Of a stretch of 32,904 nucleotides of DNA, positions 24,546 to 32,828 are shown piece after piece (within the stretch, counting starts at the first letter, position 1; each line of letters begins with the position of its first letter). The notes under the pieces were generated by a model that was given only the letters and a program-made list of their open reading frames with translations, did not search any database and had not been told where the DNA came from. The stretch comes from CAYVQF01 sp964454015 (GTDB lineage Bacteria > Myxococcota_A > Bradymonadia > UBA4248), in NCBI GenBank assembly GCA_964454015.1, contig CAYVQF010000061.1, positions 1 to 32,904 on the forward strand, given 5' to 3'. A program made the position numbers and the translations under genes.

Positions 24546-25472
24546 TCAGAGTGGTGCCAAAATGGCCTGCACCTCAGCCCGCTCTGCCGTCTTGCCCAGG
24601 GCCTCCAGGTGCGTCGCCAAGTCCGCCAGCACCCGGCGATAGACCTCGCCGTCCAGCCCGAAGCGGGCGAGCTCCGCCGCCATGGCGCTGCCGCTCATCT
24701 CGGTGGCAGCGCAGGCCCGGGGGAGAAGCGCGAGGATTTGGTGGCGCAGATCTGGGTCGGGTGCTGGCCCGTGGAGTGACTCCCCCAGGGTCGCGCACGC
24801 CGCGGCGTAGTCCTCTTGAGAGAAATGCACCCAGGCGCTGAGAAAGCTGGCATAGCGACCGCGCTCGCCGCTGGGATCGGCGCGGCGGAGCTGGCTCAGC
24901 CAGGTGTGTGCAGCGGCGAAGTCCTTGGCCTCAATTGCGGCAAGTCCCAGCAGCACCAAGGCGTCGAGGGCAGGGTCGCTGCCGGGATAGTGGCTGACCA
25001 GGTCGGTCAAGAGGGCGTCTCTCTCGGCGGCTTCGTGCAGGCTTTGGGCCTCGTAGGCCGCCATGAGCAGCGCCGCGGGGCTACCTTCGTAGGCAGGGAA
25101 GTCGCGCCTCAGGCGCTGGAAGTGGTCGATGGCGGCGCGGCGCAGGGTGTAGGTGTCGGTGTCGCCGCCCAGGTTGACGTCGGCGGCTTCGACGCAGGCC
25201 AGGGCGAGGCTCTCGAGGGCGGCAGGAAGATCGGGGTCGTCGGGGGCCAGCCGCGCCAAGCGCCGCTCGAGGACGGCGATCTGGGCGAGGTGGTCGCCCG
25301 CGTCGGCGTAGTCACGCCCGAGGTCGACGAAGGCCGGCGTTGGCGCGGCGGCCTGGTGGCATGCGCCTAGGCCGAAGATGAGGCAGACGAGGGTGGCGAT
25401 GGCGCCGGGCAGGGGAGGCGTGGGGCGACAGGGTGGGCAGGGCGCGGGCGGCAGTGATCTTTTAGGGTGCAC
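24546..25472 (-). CDS. Lipoprotein with TPR-like helical repeats
   Basis: A 308-residue exported protein. A GTG start at 25472 is used because a Shine-Dalgarno GGAGG lies nearby and the frame upstream is Arg/Pro-rich noise. A Pro-rich tail of 23 residues precedes the hydrophobic signal ATLVCLIFGLGAC, whose last Cys is the likely lipidation site, followed by His. The remainder is almost all alpha-helical with Ala/Leu-rich heptad-like blocks and phrases such as AAHTWLSQLRRADP and YAAACATLGESL, as in tetratricopeptide solenoids of envelope assembly factors. On the mRNA, AGAGGAGG is followed closely by CCUCC before the GTG, a palindrome that could hide the RBS. It is divergent from the superoxide dismutase (232 bp apart); partner unknown. 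Confidence 0.75.
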   Translation of the reverse strand: MHPKRSLPPAPCPPCRPTPPLPGAIATLVCLIFGLGACHQAAAPTPAFVDLGRDYADAGDHLAQIAVLERRLARLAPDDPDLPAALESLALACVEAADVNLGGDTDTYTLRRAAIDHFQRLRRDFPAYEGSPAALLMAAYEAQSLHEAAERDALLTDLVSHYPGSDPALDALVLLGLAAIEAKDFAAAHTWLSQLRRADPSGERGRYASFLSAWVHFSQEDYAAACATLGESLHGPAPDPDLRHQILALLPRACAATEMSGSAMAAELARFGLDGEVYRRVLADLATHLEALGKTAERAEVQAILAPL

Positions 25473-25704
25473 GGAGGAGCCTCCTCTGGGCAGCGCGTCT
25501 TGGGGCGCCGTGCAGGGCCGGCGCCGGCGCCAGGGACGACGTCGAGGCCTTCTCTTTAGCGCAAGGCCATAAAAATGGCCACCTGGGCAAACCAACACTA
25601 ACGGTCGCGCGTAATGGAGGAGGGCGTCGTGAGGCGCATGGTCAATTCACTTCATCCCGCACGGCGACGCGCCGGTGTGGGATGGGCAGCCAGCGAGTCG
25701 AGTC

Positions 25705-26406
25705 ATGTCAAAGCATCGTTTGGGGATCCTGAGTGTGGTGGTCGCCGTGGTGATCATGGTGGTGCCGGCATTTGCGGCGCACGCCGAAGAAGCGAGTGGC
25801 GCTTACACCTTTCCGGCCTTGCCTTATGCCTTCGATGCCCTGGCGCCGCACATCGACGCTCAGACCATGGAGATTCACTACAGCCGCCACCACCGGGCTT
25901 ATTTCGATAACATGGTGAAGGCGCTGCAGGGCACGCCTCACGATGGCCAGCCGCTGGAGGCGCTCTTTGCGAAGATGAGCACCTTACCCGTGGCGCTGCG
26001 CAACAACGGAGGTGGTCACTGGAACCACAGCCTCTTCTGGCAGATCATGTCGCCCAAAGGTGGCGGCGTGCCGCAGGGGGATTTGGCGAAAGCGATTGAG
26101 AAGGACTTTGGTTCCTTTGCGGACTTCCAAAAGGAGTTCAACCAGGCGGCGGCGACCCGCTTTGGCAGTGGTTGGGCCTGGCTGAGCGTGGACGCCCAAG
26201 GGAAGCTCTTCGTCAGCTCTACCGCCAACCAGGACAACCCGCTGATGGATGTGGTCGAGCGGCGCGGGACCCCGATTCTGGGCCTGGACGTGTGGGAGCA
26301 TGCGTATTATTTGGCCTACCAGAACCGGCGTGGGAGCTACATCGATGCCTTCTGGCAGGTGGTGGATTGGGCGGCCGTGGCGGAGCGGTGGCGGGCGGCG
26401 AAGTAG
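25705..26406 (+). CDS. Exported Fe/Mn-family superoxide dismutase (Mn-like)
   Basis: A 233-residue enzyme that converts superoxide to peroxide and oxygen. The first 28 residues are a signal peptide ending AHA, so it acts in the periplasm or outside, unusual for a family often cytoplasmic. Metal ligands are intact: His58 (EIHYSRHH), His108 (HWNHSLFW), Asp195 and His199 (LDVWEHAYY). Gly in NNGGGHW together with Gln176 in TANQDNP is the Mn-type combination, although cambialistic use is possible. The start at 25705 is taken because it begins the signal peptide; the RBS is weak and an ATG 30 bases upstream in the same frame is an alternative. It stands alone, divergent from the TPR-like lipoprotein. 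Confidence 0.95.
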   Translation: MSKHRLGILSVVVAVVIMVVPAFAAHAEEASGAYTFPALPYAFDALAPHIDAQTMEIHYSRHHRAYFDNMVKALQGTPHDGQPLEALFAKMSTLPVALRNNGGGHWNHSLFWQIMSPKGGGVPQGDLAKAIEKDFGSFADFQKEFNQAAATRFGSGWAWLSVDAQGKLFVSSTANQDNPLMDVVERRGTPILGLDVWEHAYYLAYQNRRGSYIDAFWQVVDWAAVAERWRAAK

Positions 26407-26856
26407 CTGGGTAGCCTCTTGCGTCCGACCATTGAGGCTGGTCAACATGACGCCGCCCTCGTCGGGTGCCGTATCGGGATGGAGGGGGAACGCAGCAATG
26501 GTCTCAGACTTCCTTTCGGCCGTTGCCCTTGGGACCTGCGGCAAGATCCCTTGGCCACGCCTTTTCGTTTCTCGTCCCCATCCGGCCAGCCCCCAATCCC
26601 GGTGAAAGTAAGCTAAATCGTAGCGGGCCCTTTCGCACCCATCAAGCGCAATGCCCGTTATTTCGTGCCAGCGCCTGTCCTTTGCCATGCATGCAAGACG
26701 AAGCGCGGGATAAGTCCCCATTTCCATCCACGGAGTGGGTGGTGAGCGCTGCCGACCGCGTTGACCCACCCCTGCCAGGGGGCTGAGGCGTGAGCTCTAT
26801 AGTCGCTGGCCTGCTTCACCCTCATTCGCCTGCCGCTGGCGCTGCTGCGGTGCCCA
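26407..26856. other. 450-bp gap after superoxide dismutase, no gene recognised
   Basis: No credible frame exists on either strand. Just after the SOD stop, AGCCTC (26413-26418) and GAGGCT (26434-26439) could form a six-pair hairpin with a 15-base loop, a weak terminator without U-tract. The rest is lower in GC than the coding regions and lies next to the decayed Rpn-type fragment, so it may be the remains of an inserted element, but no inverted repeat or transposase signature was seen. Confidence 0.4.
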
Positions 26857-27060
26857 TCACTCGCTGGTCACGCCGTCGTGATCGTCGTTCTCAGCTACTT
26901 CGAGCGCAGCCAGTTTGGCGTAGTCCTCAGGGGCGAGCACCTGGCGCGCCTGCTCCAGGAGTGCGTGGCGTCCTTCTTGGCGTCCTTCTTGGCGCCCTTC
27001 TTCCCGTCCCTCTTTACGGCCTTGGCGTCGCTGAGAGGAGGGTTGCGTCGCTCGTCGGGT
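26857..27060 (-). pseudogene. C-terminal remnant of an Rpn/PD-(D/E)XK-type transposase-like nuclease
   Basis: The minus-strand frame ending at 26857 carries a run of GR-E/Q units (EGREEGRQEGRQEGR) and the tail ALLEQARQVLAPEDY followed by LAALEVAEN. This Glu-Gly-Arg hinge plus short helical tail is typical of the C-terminus of Rpn-family recombination-promoting nucleases. The catalytic domain is missing: upstream of about 27060 the frame becomes low-complexity and runs into the start of the DUF169 gene. I read it as a truncated relic. It is small and could be a coincidence of Arg/Glu/Gly codon repeats, so confidence is moderate. Confidence 0.5.
26967..27014 (+). repeat. Four 12-nt tandem units inside the nuclease remnant
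   Basis: GGCGTCCTTCTT is repeated twice exactly (26967-26978 and 26979-26990), then with one change (26991-27002), then as CCCGTCCCTCTT (27003-27014). On the minus strand it encodes the EGRQ/EGR hinge repeat. Such units expand and contract by slippage. Confidence 0.85.
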
Positions 27061-27170
27061 GTTGTCACGCGCCCGGGCTGCCACTAGGCTCTGCGGAGCG
27101 ATGGTTGGGCCATTGACCTGCAAGCTGTTGCGAGGAGGGCGGTGGCGCGTCTCTACTGGAGGGAGAGAGC

Positions 27171-27938
27171 GTGGACGCGATGAAGCAACCGACATTGAGC
27201 CAATTCGAGCGGCTGATCCAAGCGCTGCATTTGGAGACCCCTGTGGTGGCCCTCTACGATTGCGCGGCGGGCGATGCCTTTGCGCCGCTGGTTTCAGTCA
27301 AAGGGCGGGCTTGTTGTTTTGCCTACTACGGTCGCTGGGTCAAAGGCGAGACCGTGGTGGTGGAGCGCGCTGACGAAGCGTTTGGGACCCCGACGCATGG
27401 CTGCCCCGGCCTGCAGCGCGCCTTGGGGTTGGGGGGCCCCTACCCGCCGTGGATGGCCAACTTCCTCACCGACGGTGCCAAGGGCGCGCCCATGGGCGAG
27501 GGGTTGAAGGCGACCCCGGCGCTGGCCCAGGCCTTCCTGGACCGCGCCAGACCGGTGGAGCCGGCGACGGATCAGGTCCTCTTGGGTCCGTTGCGGCTGG
27601 AAGCGTGGGACAAGGTCTGTTCGGTGACCTTCTTTGCCGACCCAGATCGGCTCTCGGCGCTGATGACCCTGGCCTCCTATTGGTCTGCTGCCGCCTATGA
27701 CGTGGTGGCGCCGTTCTCCTCGGGCTGTGGACTGCTCTGGCGCGATCTGCGCAATGATCCCGAGGACCACGCCATCTTGGGAGGCACGGACATCGCCATG
27801 CGGCGCTATTTGCCGCCACAGATCATGTGTCTCACCGTGTCGCCGCGGCGTTTTGCGCAGATGCTTACGTTTCCAGACGAGGCGTTTCTCAAGCGGGAGT
27901 GGTGGGCCGAGTTGCTGGCGGCGCGCACGCGGCAGTGA
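27171..27938 (+). CDS. DUF169-domain protein
   Basis: A 255-residue soluble protein. The GTG at 27171 is preceded by GGAGGGAG at 27158-27165; an ATG three codons later is an alternative start. The sequence has the DUF169 features: an N-terminal ETPVVALYDC with Cys, a GRACCFAYYG stretch, THGCPGLQRALGLG, a middle VCSVTFFADPDRL, then PFSSGCGLLWRDL and a C-terminal region with MCLTVSPRRF. The Cys and Gly pattern suggests a redox or cofactor-binding fold. DUF169 has no agreed function, and I do not assign one. No co-directional partner follows within 500 bp, so it is probably a single-gene unit. Confidence 0.85.
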   Translation: MDAMKQPTLSQFERLIQALHLETPVVALYDCAAGDAFAPLVSVKGRACCFAYYGRWVKGETVVVERADEAFGTPTHGCPGLQRALGLGGPYPPWMANFLTDGAKGAPMGEGLKATPALAQAFLDRARPVEPATDQVLLGPLRLEAWDKVCSVTFFADPDRLSALMTLASYWSAAAYDVVAPFSSGCGLLWRDLRNDPEDHAILGGTDIAMRRYLPPQIMCLTVSPRRFAQMLTFPDEAFLKREWWAELLAARTRQ

Positions 27939-28489
27939 GAGGTGGGAGAGCGCAGGCGATGGCGCGGGATCAGCGTAGTGGTGGGCCAAGGGAGGTTGAT
28001 GGCGCTCAAGAGTGCTAGGCGTCTGAGCTCTCAAGGATGACAGACGGTGCATGGGTCCCAGGTGTGGCGGCGACTGCTGGCGCTGCATCCCCCGGCTTCG
28101 CCGTGATGCCGACGCCGTTGTCCGTGAGATGCTCGTCGCGCCTGATGTCGTTGGAGCGAGATAGTTGACCGCGCCGTCCGCCGTGTGGTCGTTGGCTGAG
28201 TTTACGTTGCGTTATGCCCTGACTAGGTGGCGGCTAAGCGAAGGCTTGACCGTGGCGATGGCGTCTGCCCTTGGAGCGGAGGCCGTCGTGGCTGTGGGTC
28301 TTGGTGTGCGCGGCGAGAGGCCCAGAGGGATGGCGAGAGCCGTGCAGTGAACGAATATCGTGGATGCTTGTCACGGGCGGGCTCCCTTTATCGTTTCGTC
28401 TTCAGGACGCTCTGGCGCGTGGTCAAGGGCCATGGCGAGTGGGATTCCTCAACTGGTGTTGTGACACACCGCACCCTCAGGAGAAAAGA
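27939..28489. other. 551-bp region before the vWA gene, no gene recognised
   Basis: No convincing gene is seen. A 61-residue plus-strand frame (28165-28350) and frames on the other strand lack a good RBS, coding-like composition or recognisable motifs. The stretch has lower GC than its left neighbourhood and includes a promoter candidate at 28368-28394. It marks the left edge of the triad island. Confidence 0.4.
28368..28394 (+). promoter_or_regulatory. Possible promoter of the vWA-kinase-PP2C operon
   Basis: TTGTCA (28368-28373) matches the -35 consensus at five of six positions and TATCGT (28389-28394) the -10 at four of six, but the spacer is only 15 bases, shorter than ideal. Transcription would start near 28401, about 90 nt before the vWA ATG. 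It is the only fair candidate in the leader. Confidence 0.3.
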
Positions 28490-29326
28490 ATGCGTCGATC
28501 AGTTTTTCCTAGCCCGAATCGACCGAGTAGGGAGTCAGCTCGCAATTATCTGGACTTATTGTCGGCGCGGGTCCCGGCCGTGTCCAACCTTCTGGGCGGC
28601 GCTGTCTCTGCGCAGGCTGAAGTGGTCGAGCCTTGGGATGATGGCGTTGATCTGCCCGCAGATGACCTGATCAACAACCCCTCACCGCGCTGCGCCTGCA
28701 TGTTGGTGCTCGACACCTCCGCCTCGATGTCGGGCAATTGGGGTGAAGGCAGGCCGCCCATCCACCAGCTCAACGAGGGTCTTGTGGCGTTCGTAGCGGC
28801 GCTGCAATCCGATGAGATTGCGTCGTTTTCGGTGGAGCTCAGCATCATCACCGTCGGTGGTGTGGTGACAGAGGTCTTGCCCTTCACGACGGCGGCACAA
28901 GTCGAGGAATGTCCGCGGTTTCCGGCGCGGGGTGATACGCCTCTGGGGGGCGGGATCAAGCTCGCCTTGCAGCGGCTCGAGGAACGCAAAGCCGAGTACA
29001 AGCGCTGCGGTGTGCCCTACTACCAGCCTTGGTTAGTGGTCATCAGCGATGGCGCGCCCACCGATGGCTACCAATGGACTGCGAGCGCTGAAGCTGCCCG
29101 GACGCTCAGTGCGGAGCGACGCTTGGTCTCTCTCATGGTTGGGGTTGAGTATGCGAACTTGAGCCGGCTGTCGGCTGCCAGCACCAGGCCGGCATTGAAG
29201 CTCAAAGGCCTTAACTTTGCAGCGTTTTTCGAGTGGCTTTCGGTGAGCATGAGCCGGGTCTCGGCTTCGACCTCGGTGTGTGGACAGATTCACCTGCCGC
29301 CAGTCGACAGTTGGGCCACGATTTAG
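28490..29326 (+). CDS. TerY-like von Willebrand factor A domain protein
   Basis: A 278-residue cytoplasmic vWA protein, started at the ATG at 28490 with AGGAG six bases upstream. The metal-ion-dependent adhesion site is complete: LDTSASMSG (Asp75, Ser77, Ser79), the Thr in GDTPLGGG, and VISDGAPTDGY. Around it are LVVISDG and SVELSIITVG, as in TerY. An N-terminal tail of about 65 residues, rich in Ser and Arg at first, has no known domain. The gene starts an apparent three-gene operon with a kinase 23 bp and a PP2C phosphatase about 1.1 kb downstream. In the TerY triads described by Aravind and colleagues the vWA protein probably acts as scaffold or ligand sensor; target unknown. Confidence 0.92.
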   Translation: MRRSVFPSPNRPSRESARNYLDLLSARVPAVSNLLGGAVSAQAEVVEPWDDGVDLPADDLINNPSPRCACMLVLDTSASMSGNWGEGRPPIHQLNEGLVAFVAALQSDEIASFSVELSIITVGGVVTEVLPFTTAAQVEECPRFPARGDTPLGGGIKLALQRLEERKAEYKRCGVPYYQPWLVVISDGAPTDGYQWTASAEAARTLSAERRLVSLMVGVEYANLSRLSAASTRPALKLKGLNFAAFFEWLSVSMSRVSASTSVCGQIHLPPVDSWATI

Positions 29327-29349
29327 CGTGTCGAGTAGGAGGAACTGTG

Positions 29350-30399
29350 ATGTTTTATTACGCACCAGAACGACGCCGCCGATCCGCCTTAGCAGCCTCA
29401 AGTGCTAATGAGGCCATGAACACGGTGTACAGTCGCGAGGGTAAGTGTCGTTACCTGGGGTCTTTGTATGCCACGGGTGGCGAGGGTGCGATCTATCCAC
29501 TCTTGGAGCGGGCGGATCTTCTCGTCAAGATCTACCACGCCCAGGTGCTGGAAAAGCGCGGGGAGCTTTTGCAAGATAAAGTCCTGATGATGTGTGAGCA
29601 ACAGCATCATCGGAACAATGGCCGACTCGCTTGGCCACTGATCCCAGTTTACGATGCCTACCGTCGCTGGATAGGTTATGCCATGTACCGCCGCCAAGGT
29701 GTGCCCATGGCCAAGCTGGCGCATGCGATGCTTTATGAGAGGCACTTTCCGGGACTCGATCGGCGCCGGGTGACGGGCTATTTGCTCAACTTATTGCGCA
29801 CCATCAGGGAGCTCCATGACGGTGGCGTGATGCTCGGGGATTGTAACCTCAGGAACATCCTCTGCGATCCCAGCAGCGAGGAGATCAGCCTCATCGATTG
29901 CGACAGCTTTCAAGTGGAGTTGGGGGAGTGGGTCTACACCTGTCCCGTTGGCTTCCCGGACATGACCCCAGAAGAGCATCATGGCCAGGACTTCTCTCTG
30001 GTGGTGCGGACCCAGGAGAGTGAAGCCTTCTCCATTGCCATCGTGTTGTTCATGGCCCTGATGCTCGGGCGTCATCCCTATGACGTGCAGGGGGGAGGGG
30101 AGCGGGCGGAGAACCTGCGGCGTGCATCATTTCCCTATGGTGTGGGCAACAGCGGCATCCCCGCGGGGCGCTGGTACAACATCTGGAGCCACATGCCTTA
30201 CCGGCTCAAAGCGTTATTCATCCGCACCCTTGTTGAGGGAGCCCATGACCCAAGGAAGCGGGCGACTCTTGCTGAGTGGATCAATGCCATTGAGCAATAC
30301 CGCAAGGAAATCGACAAAGGCTACCACGAAGTGGCCATGGAGCCGACGGCGCCGAAATCACGCACCTATCGCGGCAGCGGTCGTGCCCAATCTACCTAG
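29350..30399 (+). CDS. Protein kinase-like protein of the TerY-associated triad
   Basis: A 349-residue kinase-fold protein, started at the ATG at 29350 after AGGAGG (29337-29342); a GTG one codon upstream is equally placed. It has a glycine loop GGEGAIY (43-49), a Lys in LLVKIYH (Lys60), a catalytic loop MLGDCNLRN with Asp164 and Asn169 (Gly precedes the Asp rather than Arg), and a metal motif LIDCDS (Asp183) where DFG is normally found. All key residues are therefore present in the divergent form typical of the TerY-linked and YegI-like kinases. It should phosphorylate Ser/Thr, perhaps on the vWA protein. Its GC content is clearly lower than that of most of the window, pointing to transfer. 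It is between the vWA and PP2C genes. Confidence 0.92.
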   Translation: MFYYAPERRRRSALAASSANEAMNTVYSREGKCRYLGSLYATGGEGAIYPLLERADLLVKIYHAQVLEKRGELLQDKVLMMCEQQHHRNNGRLAWPLIPVYDAYRRWIGYAMYRRQGVPMAKLAHAMLYERHFPGLDRRRVTGYLLNLLRTIRELHDGGVMLGDCNLRNILCDPSSEEISLIDCDSFQVELGEWVYTCPVGFPDMTPEEHHGQDFSLVVRTQESEAFSIAIVLFMALMLGRHPYDVQGGGERAENLRRASFPYGVGNSGIPAGRWYNIWSHMPYRLKALFIRTLVEGAHDPRKRATLAEWINAIEQYRKEIDKGYHEVAMEPTAPKSRTYRGSGRAQST

Positions 30400-30446
30400 G
30401 CGCCATGGACTGCCATTGTTTACCAAATTTTGCAGGGAGGGTTCCC

Positions 30447-31457
30447 ATGACTTCGATGTACCCGTTGACAGAGAAAGTGCCGCCGCCTGCCGCACTCGAG
30501 ACCTGCGAGCCTGAGGCCAAAACGCCAGAAGAGAGGCTGTTGGATGGGATGCCGGGGCGCGCTTTCTGCCTTCCCTCGGCGACGTGGCTGTCTCAACACG
30601 AGATTATCGCTGGGCTGCGACATTGCGACGCCGAGCCGGCGATCCCCTGCCAGGATGCCGCCGCGAGCGGCATTTCCCCCTTCCCCTTCGTTATCGTGGC
30701 CGATGGGGCTGGCTCTGCGGCGGTGTCAGACTGGGGGGCCCGCGCTGTGGTGGTTGCCTTGTCGCGCTTGCTGAAGACGCTGCACAGGCACTTGGCCGCC
30801 GTCTTGGACGAGGACGGTGTGGACGAGGAGCGCGGGCGGGACACTGCGCACTTGCTGGTCAATCACGCCCAGGGCACCTTGGTGGATCTGGCTCAGGCGC
30901 ATCGCCGCCCCGTCAGGGATCTTCGTTGTACCCTGTTGCTCGCCGTTCGAGGGCGGAAGAAGCTGCTCTGGCTCAAGGTCGGAGACGGCGCGCTGGTGCT
31001 GGAGAAGATGCGCCTGGGGGATGATGGTGGGGGAAACTCAGAGTGGTCCACCTTGGGCAAGCCAGGCAAGGGAGTCTTCGCCAACGAGACGGTCTTTGTC
31101 GACGATGGCTTGCGGCCAGCAGATATCCAGTATGGGCTGGTGTCGGCTAGGGACGTCTGTGCCGTCGGGGCCATGAGCGATGGCGCCGCCTTGGCCCTGG
31201 TTTCCCACGATGGCAAAGAAGTGTCGTCACGGCTCTCGCAATGGAGCGCGGCGTTGCGGGCGGGCACCCTCAAACGCAGCCACCTGACCAGGAGCTTCTA
31301 CGACGGCGCCTTTGCCCGGCGCGCGCTGGGGGATGACTGTGCCTTGGCCTTGGTGAGTTGTGCATTGGAGCCACCTACACAGCACAACGACGTGGGATGC
31401 GCCTCCCCTTCACGAGAGCTCAATCGAAATGGGCGAGCATCGCCTGGACTTCGCTGA
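30447..31457 (+). CDS. PP2C-like serine/threonine phosphatase of the triad
   Basis: A 336-residue phosphatase of the PP2C_2 type. The ATG at 30447 is preferred because GGGAGG lies just before it; the frame opens 14 codons earlier. Metal and phosphate residues are found in order: IPCQDA near residue 67, VADGAGS near residue 84, WLKVGDGAL, AMSDGAALAL and ALGDDCALALV, so the catalytic site looks complete. It should reverse the kinase of the preceding gene. A non-conserved N-terminus of about 45 residues and a C-terminal tail of about 30 residues are added. The last 38 bases overlap the 3' end of the converging lipoprotein gene. Confidence 0.92.
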   Translation: MTSMYPLTEKVPPPAALETCEPEAKTPEERLLDGMPGRAFCLPSATWLSQHEIIAGLRHCDAEPAIPCQDAAASGISPFPFVIVADGAGSAAVSDWGARAVVVALSRLLKTLHRHLAAVLDEDGVDEERGRDTAHLLVNHAQGTLVDLAQAHRRPVRDLRCTLLLAVRGRKKLLWLKVGDGALVLEKMRLGDDGGGNSEWSTLGKPGKGVFANETVFVDDGLRPADIQYGLVSARDVCAVGAMSDGAALALVSHDGKEVSSRLSQWSAALRAGTLKRSHLTRSFYDGAFARRALGDDCALALVSCALEPPTQHNDVGCASPSRELNRNGRASPGLR

Positions 31458-32619
31458 GGTAGGCGGGTGGCGTACCATAGAAGAGGTGGGTCGCGAGACC
31501 ATGGTCCGTGAAATAGACGACGTCGCCGCTGTGCCAGGCGCTGCGGTCTTCTGCGGCGGGCTGCTCGCGCAGAATCCACTCGGTCTCCTGTCCGCCAAGG
31601 GTGACCGGGACGCGGCGGACGTCCCCCTCGGTGTCGATCCGGCGCGGGTGGCGGCCCTTGTACACCGCCAAGAGGGGCTGGGGCATGCCCAAGGGGACGA
31701 AACGCTTGATCTGGTGGACCTCGAAATCGGGTCCCTTCTGCAGGCTGATGACCCACTCCGCTGGCAGCGCGATGGTGGTGCCCGTGACCACGGCCTGGCG
31801 TGCCGATTTGTCGAGGCGCTTGGGGCCCAAGCTGAGGGACGACGCGATCCGCCGCGCCAGGCTGATGCAGCCCGCCTCTTCCTGGGCGAGCTGGGGGTTG
31901 ACGAAGAAGTCCACCCGCTGCATCGAGCCATCGGGGTGACCGACGAAGAGGCGCAAGACCAGCACGGCCTCGCCTGAGAGGTTGAGCTTCAGGGGGGTGA
32001 CGGCGAAGCGCTGCACCGTGTCGTCGGCGGTGTCCAAGGGGACGCGGCACACGGTGTGCTTTTCACCCTCTGGAGGAGCGAAAATCCCGTGGATGGCCTG
32101 GGTGAAGTCTTCGCCCCAGAGGTTGTAGGGCTCGTAGGCCATGATGACGAACTTCTCTTGGCCCTTCTCGAGGAAGAGGCGGGTCTCGTCGGTGTCGGCC
32201 TCATCGGCGCCCATGATGCTGCGCGCTTTGGGGACCTTGATGGCGCCCGGCAAGGGGTTGAGATGCAGCCGGCCGTCCAGCAAGGGCTGGACAGGTGCGA
32301 GCTCGGCGCCAGCCAAGGTGCCGCATCGTTCGGCGGCGGCTCCCCAGGCGGGATCACAGAGGGGGATCTCCGGCGCCGCTGGCTTGGGCTCTTCTCGAGC
32401 TGTCGGCGGCGCCTCGGCGGGAGCGTCTGCCCCGTGAGCCGCCGCCTCGTCGTTGGCGGCTTGGCCAGCAGTCGCGCCGGGGTCCTGCTCGGGCTGCTCC
32501 GCTGGCTGGGCAGGCGCTTCCTTAGGCGCCGTGGGGCTTTGCGCTTCGGGTGGTGTCTCCCCTCCCTTGCAACCGATTACAGACAAGGCGACGAAGAGGA
32601 TCCAGAACCCAGCTCTCAT
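31420..32619 (-). CDS. Lipoprotein with Pro/Ala/Glu-rich linker, function unknown
   Basis: A 399-residue lipoprotein. The ATG at 32619 follows AAAGGAG and gives the signal peptide MRAGFWILFVALSVIGC, lipid Cys followed by Lys. A linker of about 70 residues of Pro, Ala, Glu and Thr follows, different from the Asp-rich linkers of the other lipoproteins in the window. The globular part from about residue 85 to the end is mixed alpha/beta with few Cys and phrases such as FVIMAYEPYNLWGEDF, VLVLRLFVGHPDGS and WHSGDVVYFTDHGLATHLFYG; no family was recognised. It converges on the PP2C gene with an overlap of 38 bp, so antisense pairing of the two mRNAs is possible. The frame is open upstream to 32841, but the region has no signal character. 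Confidence 0.8.
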   Translation of the reverse strand: MRAGFWILFVALSVIGCKGGETPPEAQSPTAPKEAPAQPAEQPEQDPGATAGQAANDEAAAHGADAPAEAPPTAREEPKPAAPEIPLCDPAWGAAAERCGTLAGAELAPVQPLLDGRLHLNPLPGAIKVPKARSIMGADEADTDETRLFLEKGQEKFVIMAYEPYNLWGEDFTQAIHGIFAPPEGEKHTVCRVPLDTADDTVQRFAVTPLKLNLSGEAVLVLRLFVGHPDGSMQRVDFFVNPQLAQEEAGCISLARRIASSLSLGPKRLDKSARQAVVTGTTIALPAEWVISLQKGPDFEVHQIKRFVPLGMPQPLLAVYKGRHPRRIDTEGDVRRVPVTLGGQETEWILREQPAAEDRSAWHSGDVVYFTDHGLATHLFYGTPPAYLSEVQAMLAHFD

Positions 32620-32828
32620 GAGAAGCTCCTTTGCACGACGCGCAGTGCCAACGAGAGGTCGATCACTTGGGGCGAGTCTACGCCCTGGGTAAAGGGCCTG
32701 ACAAGGTTGGGCGCTCCGAGGGGTGCTGTTGGCTTCGGGGCCCTTGGCCCCTCTGCGCCCGGCGCGTCGCCCACAGTGCCGGACCCTTACATTTCCCAGA
32801 CAACCCGCTAGAATACACTGCCACCTGG

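Noticed and set aside
28165..28350. A 61-codon plus-strand frame in the gap before the vWA gene
   Set aside because: No Shine-Dalgarno, no motif, and Arg/Ala-rich translation; likely chance.
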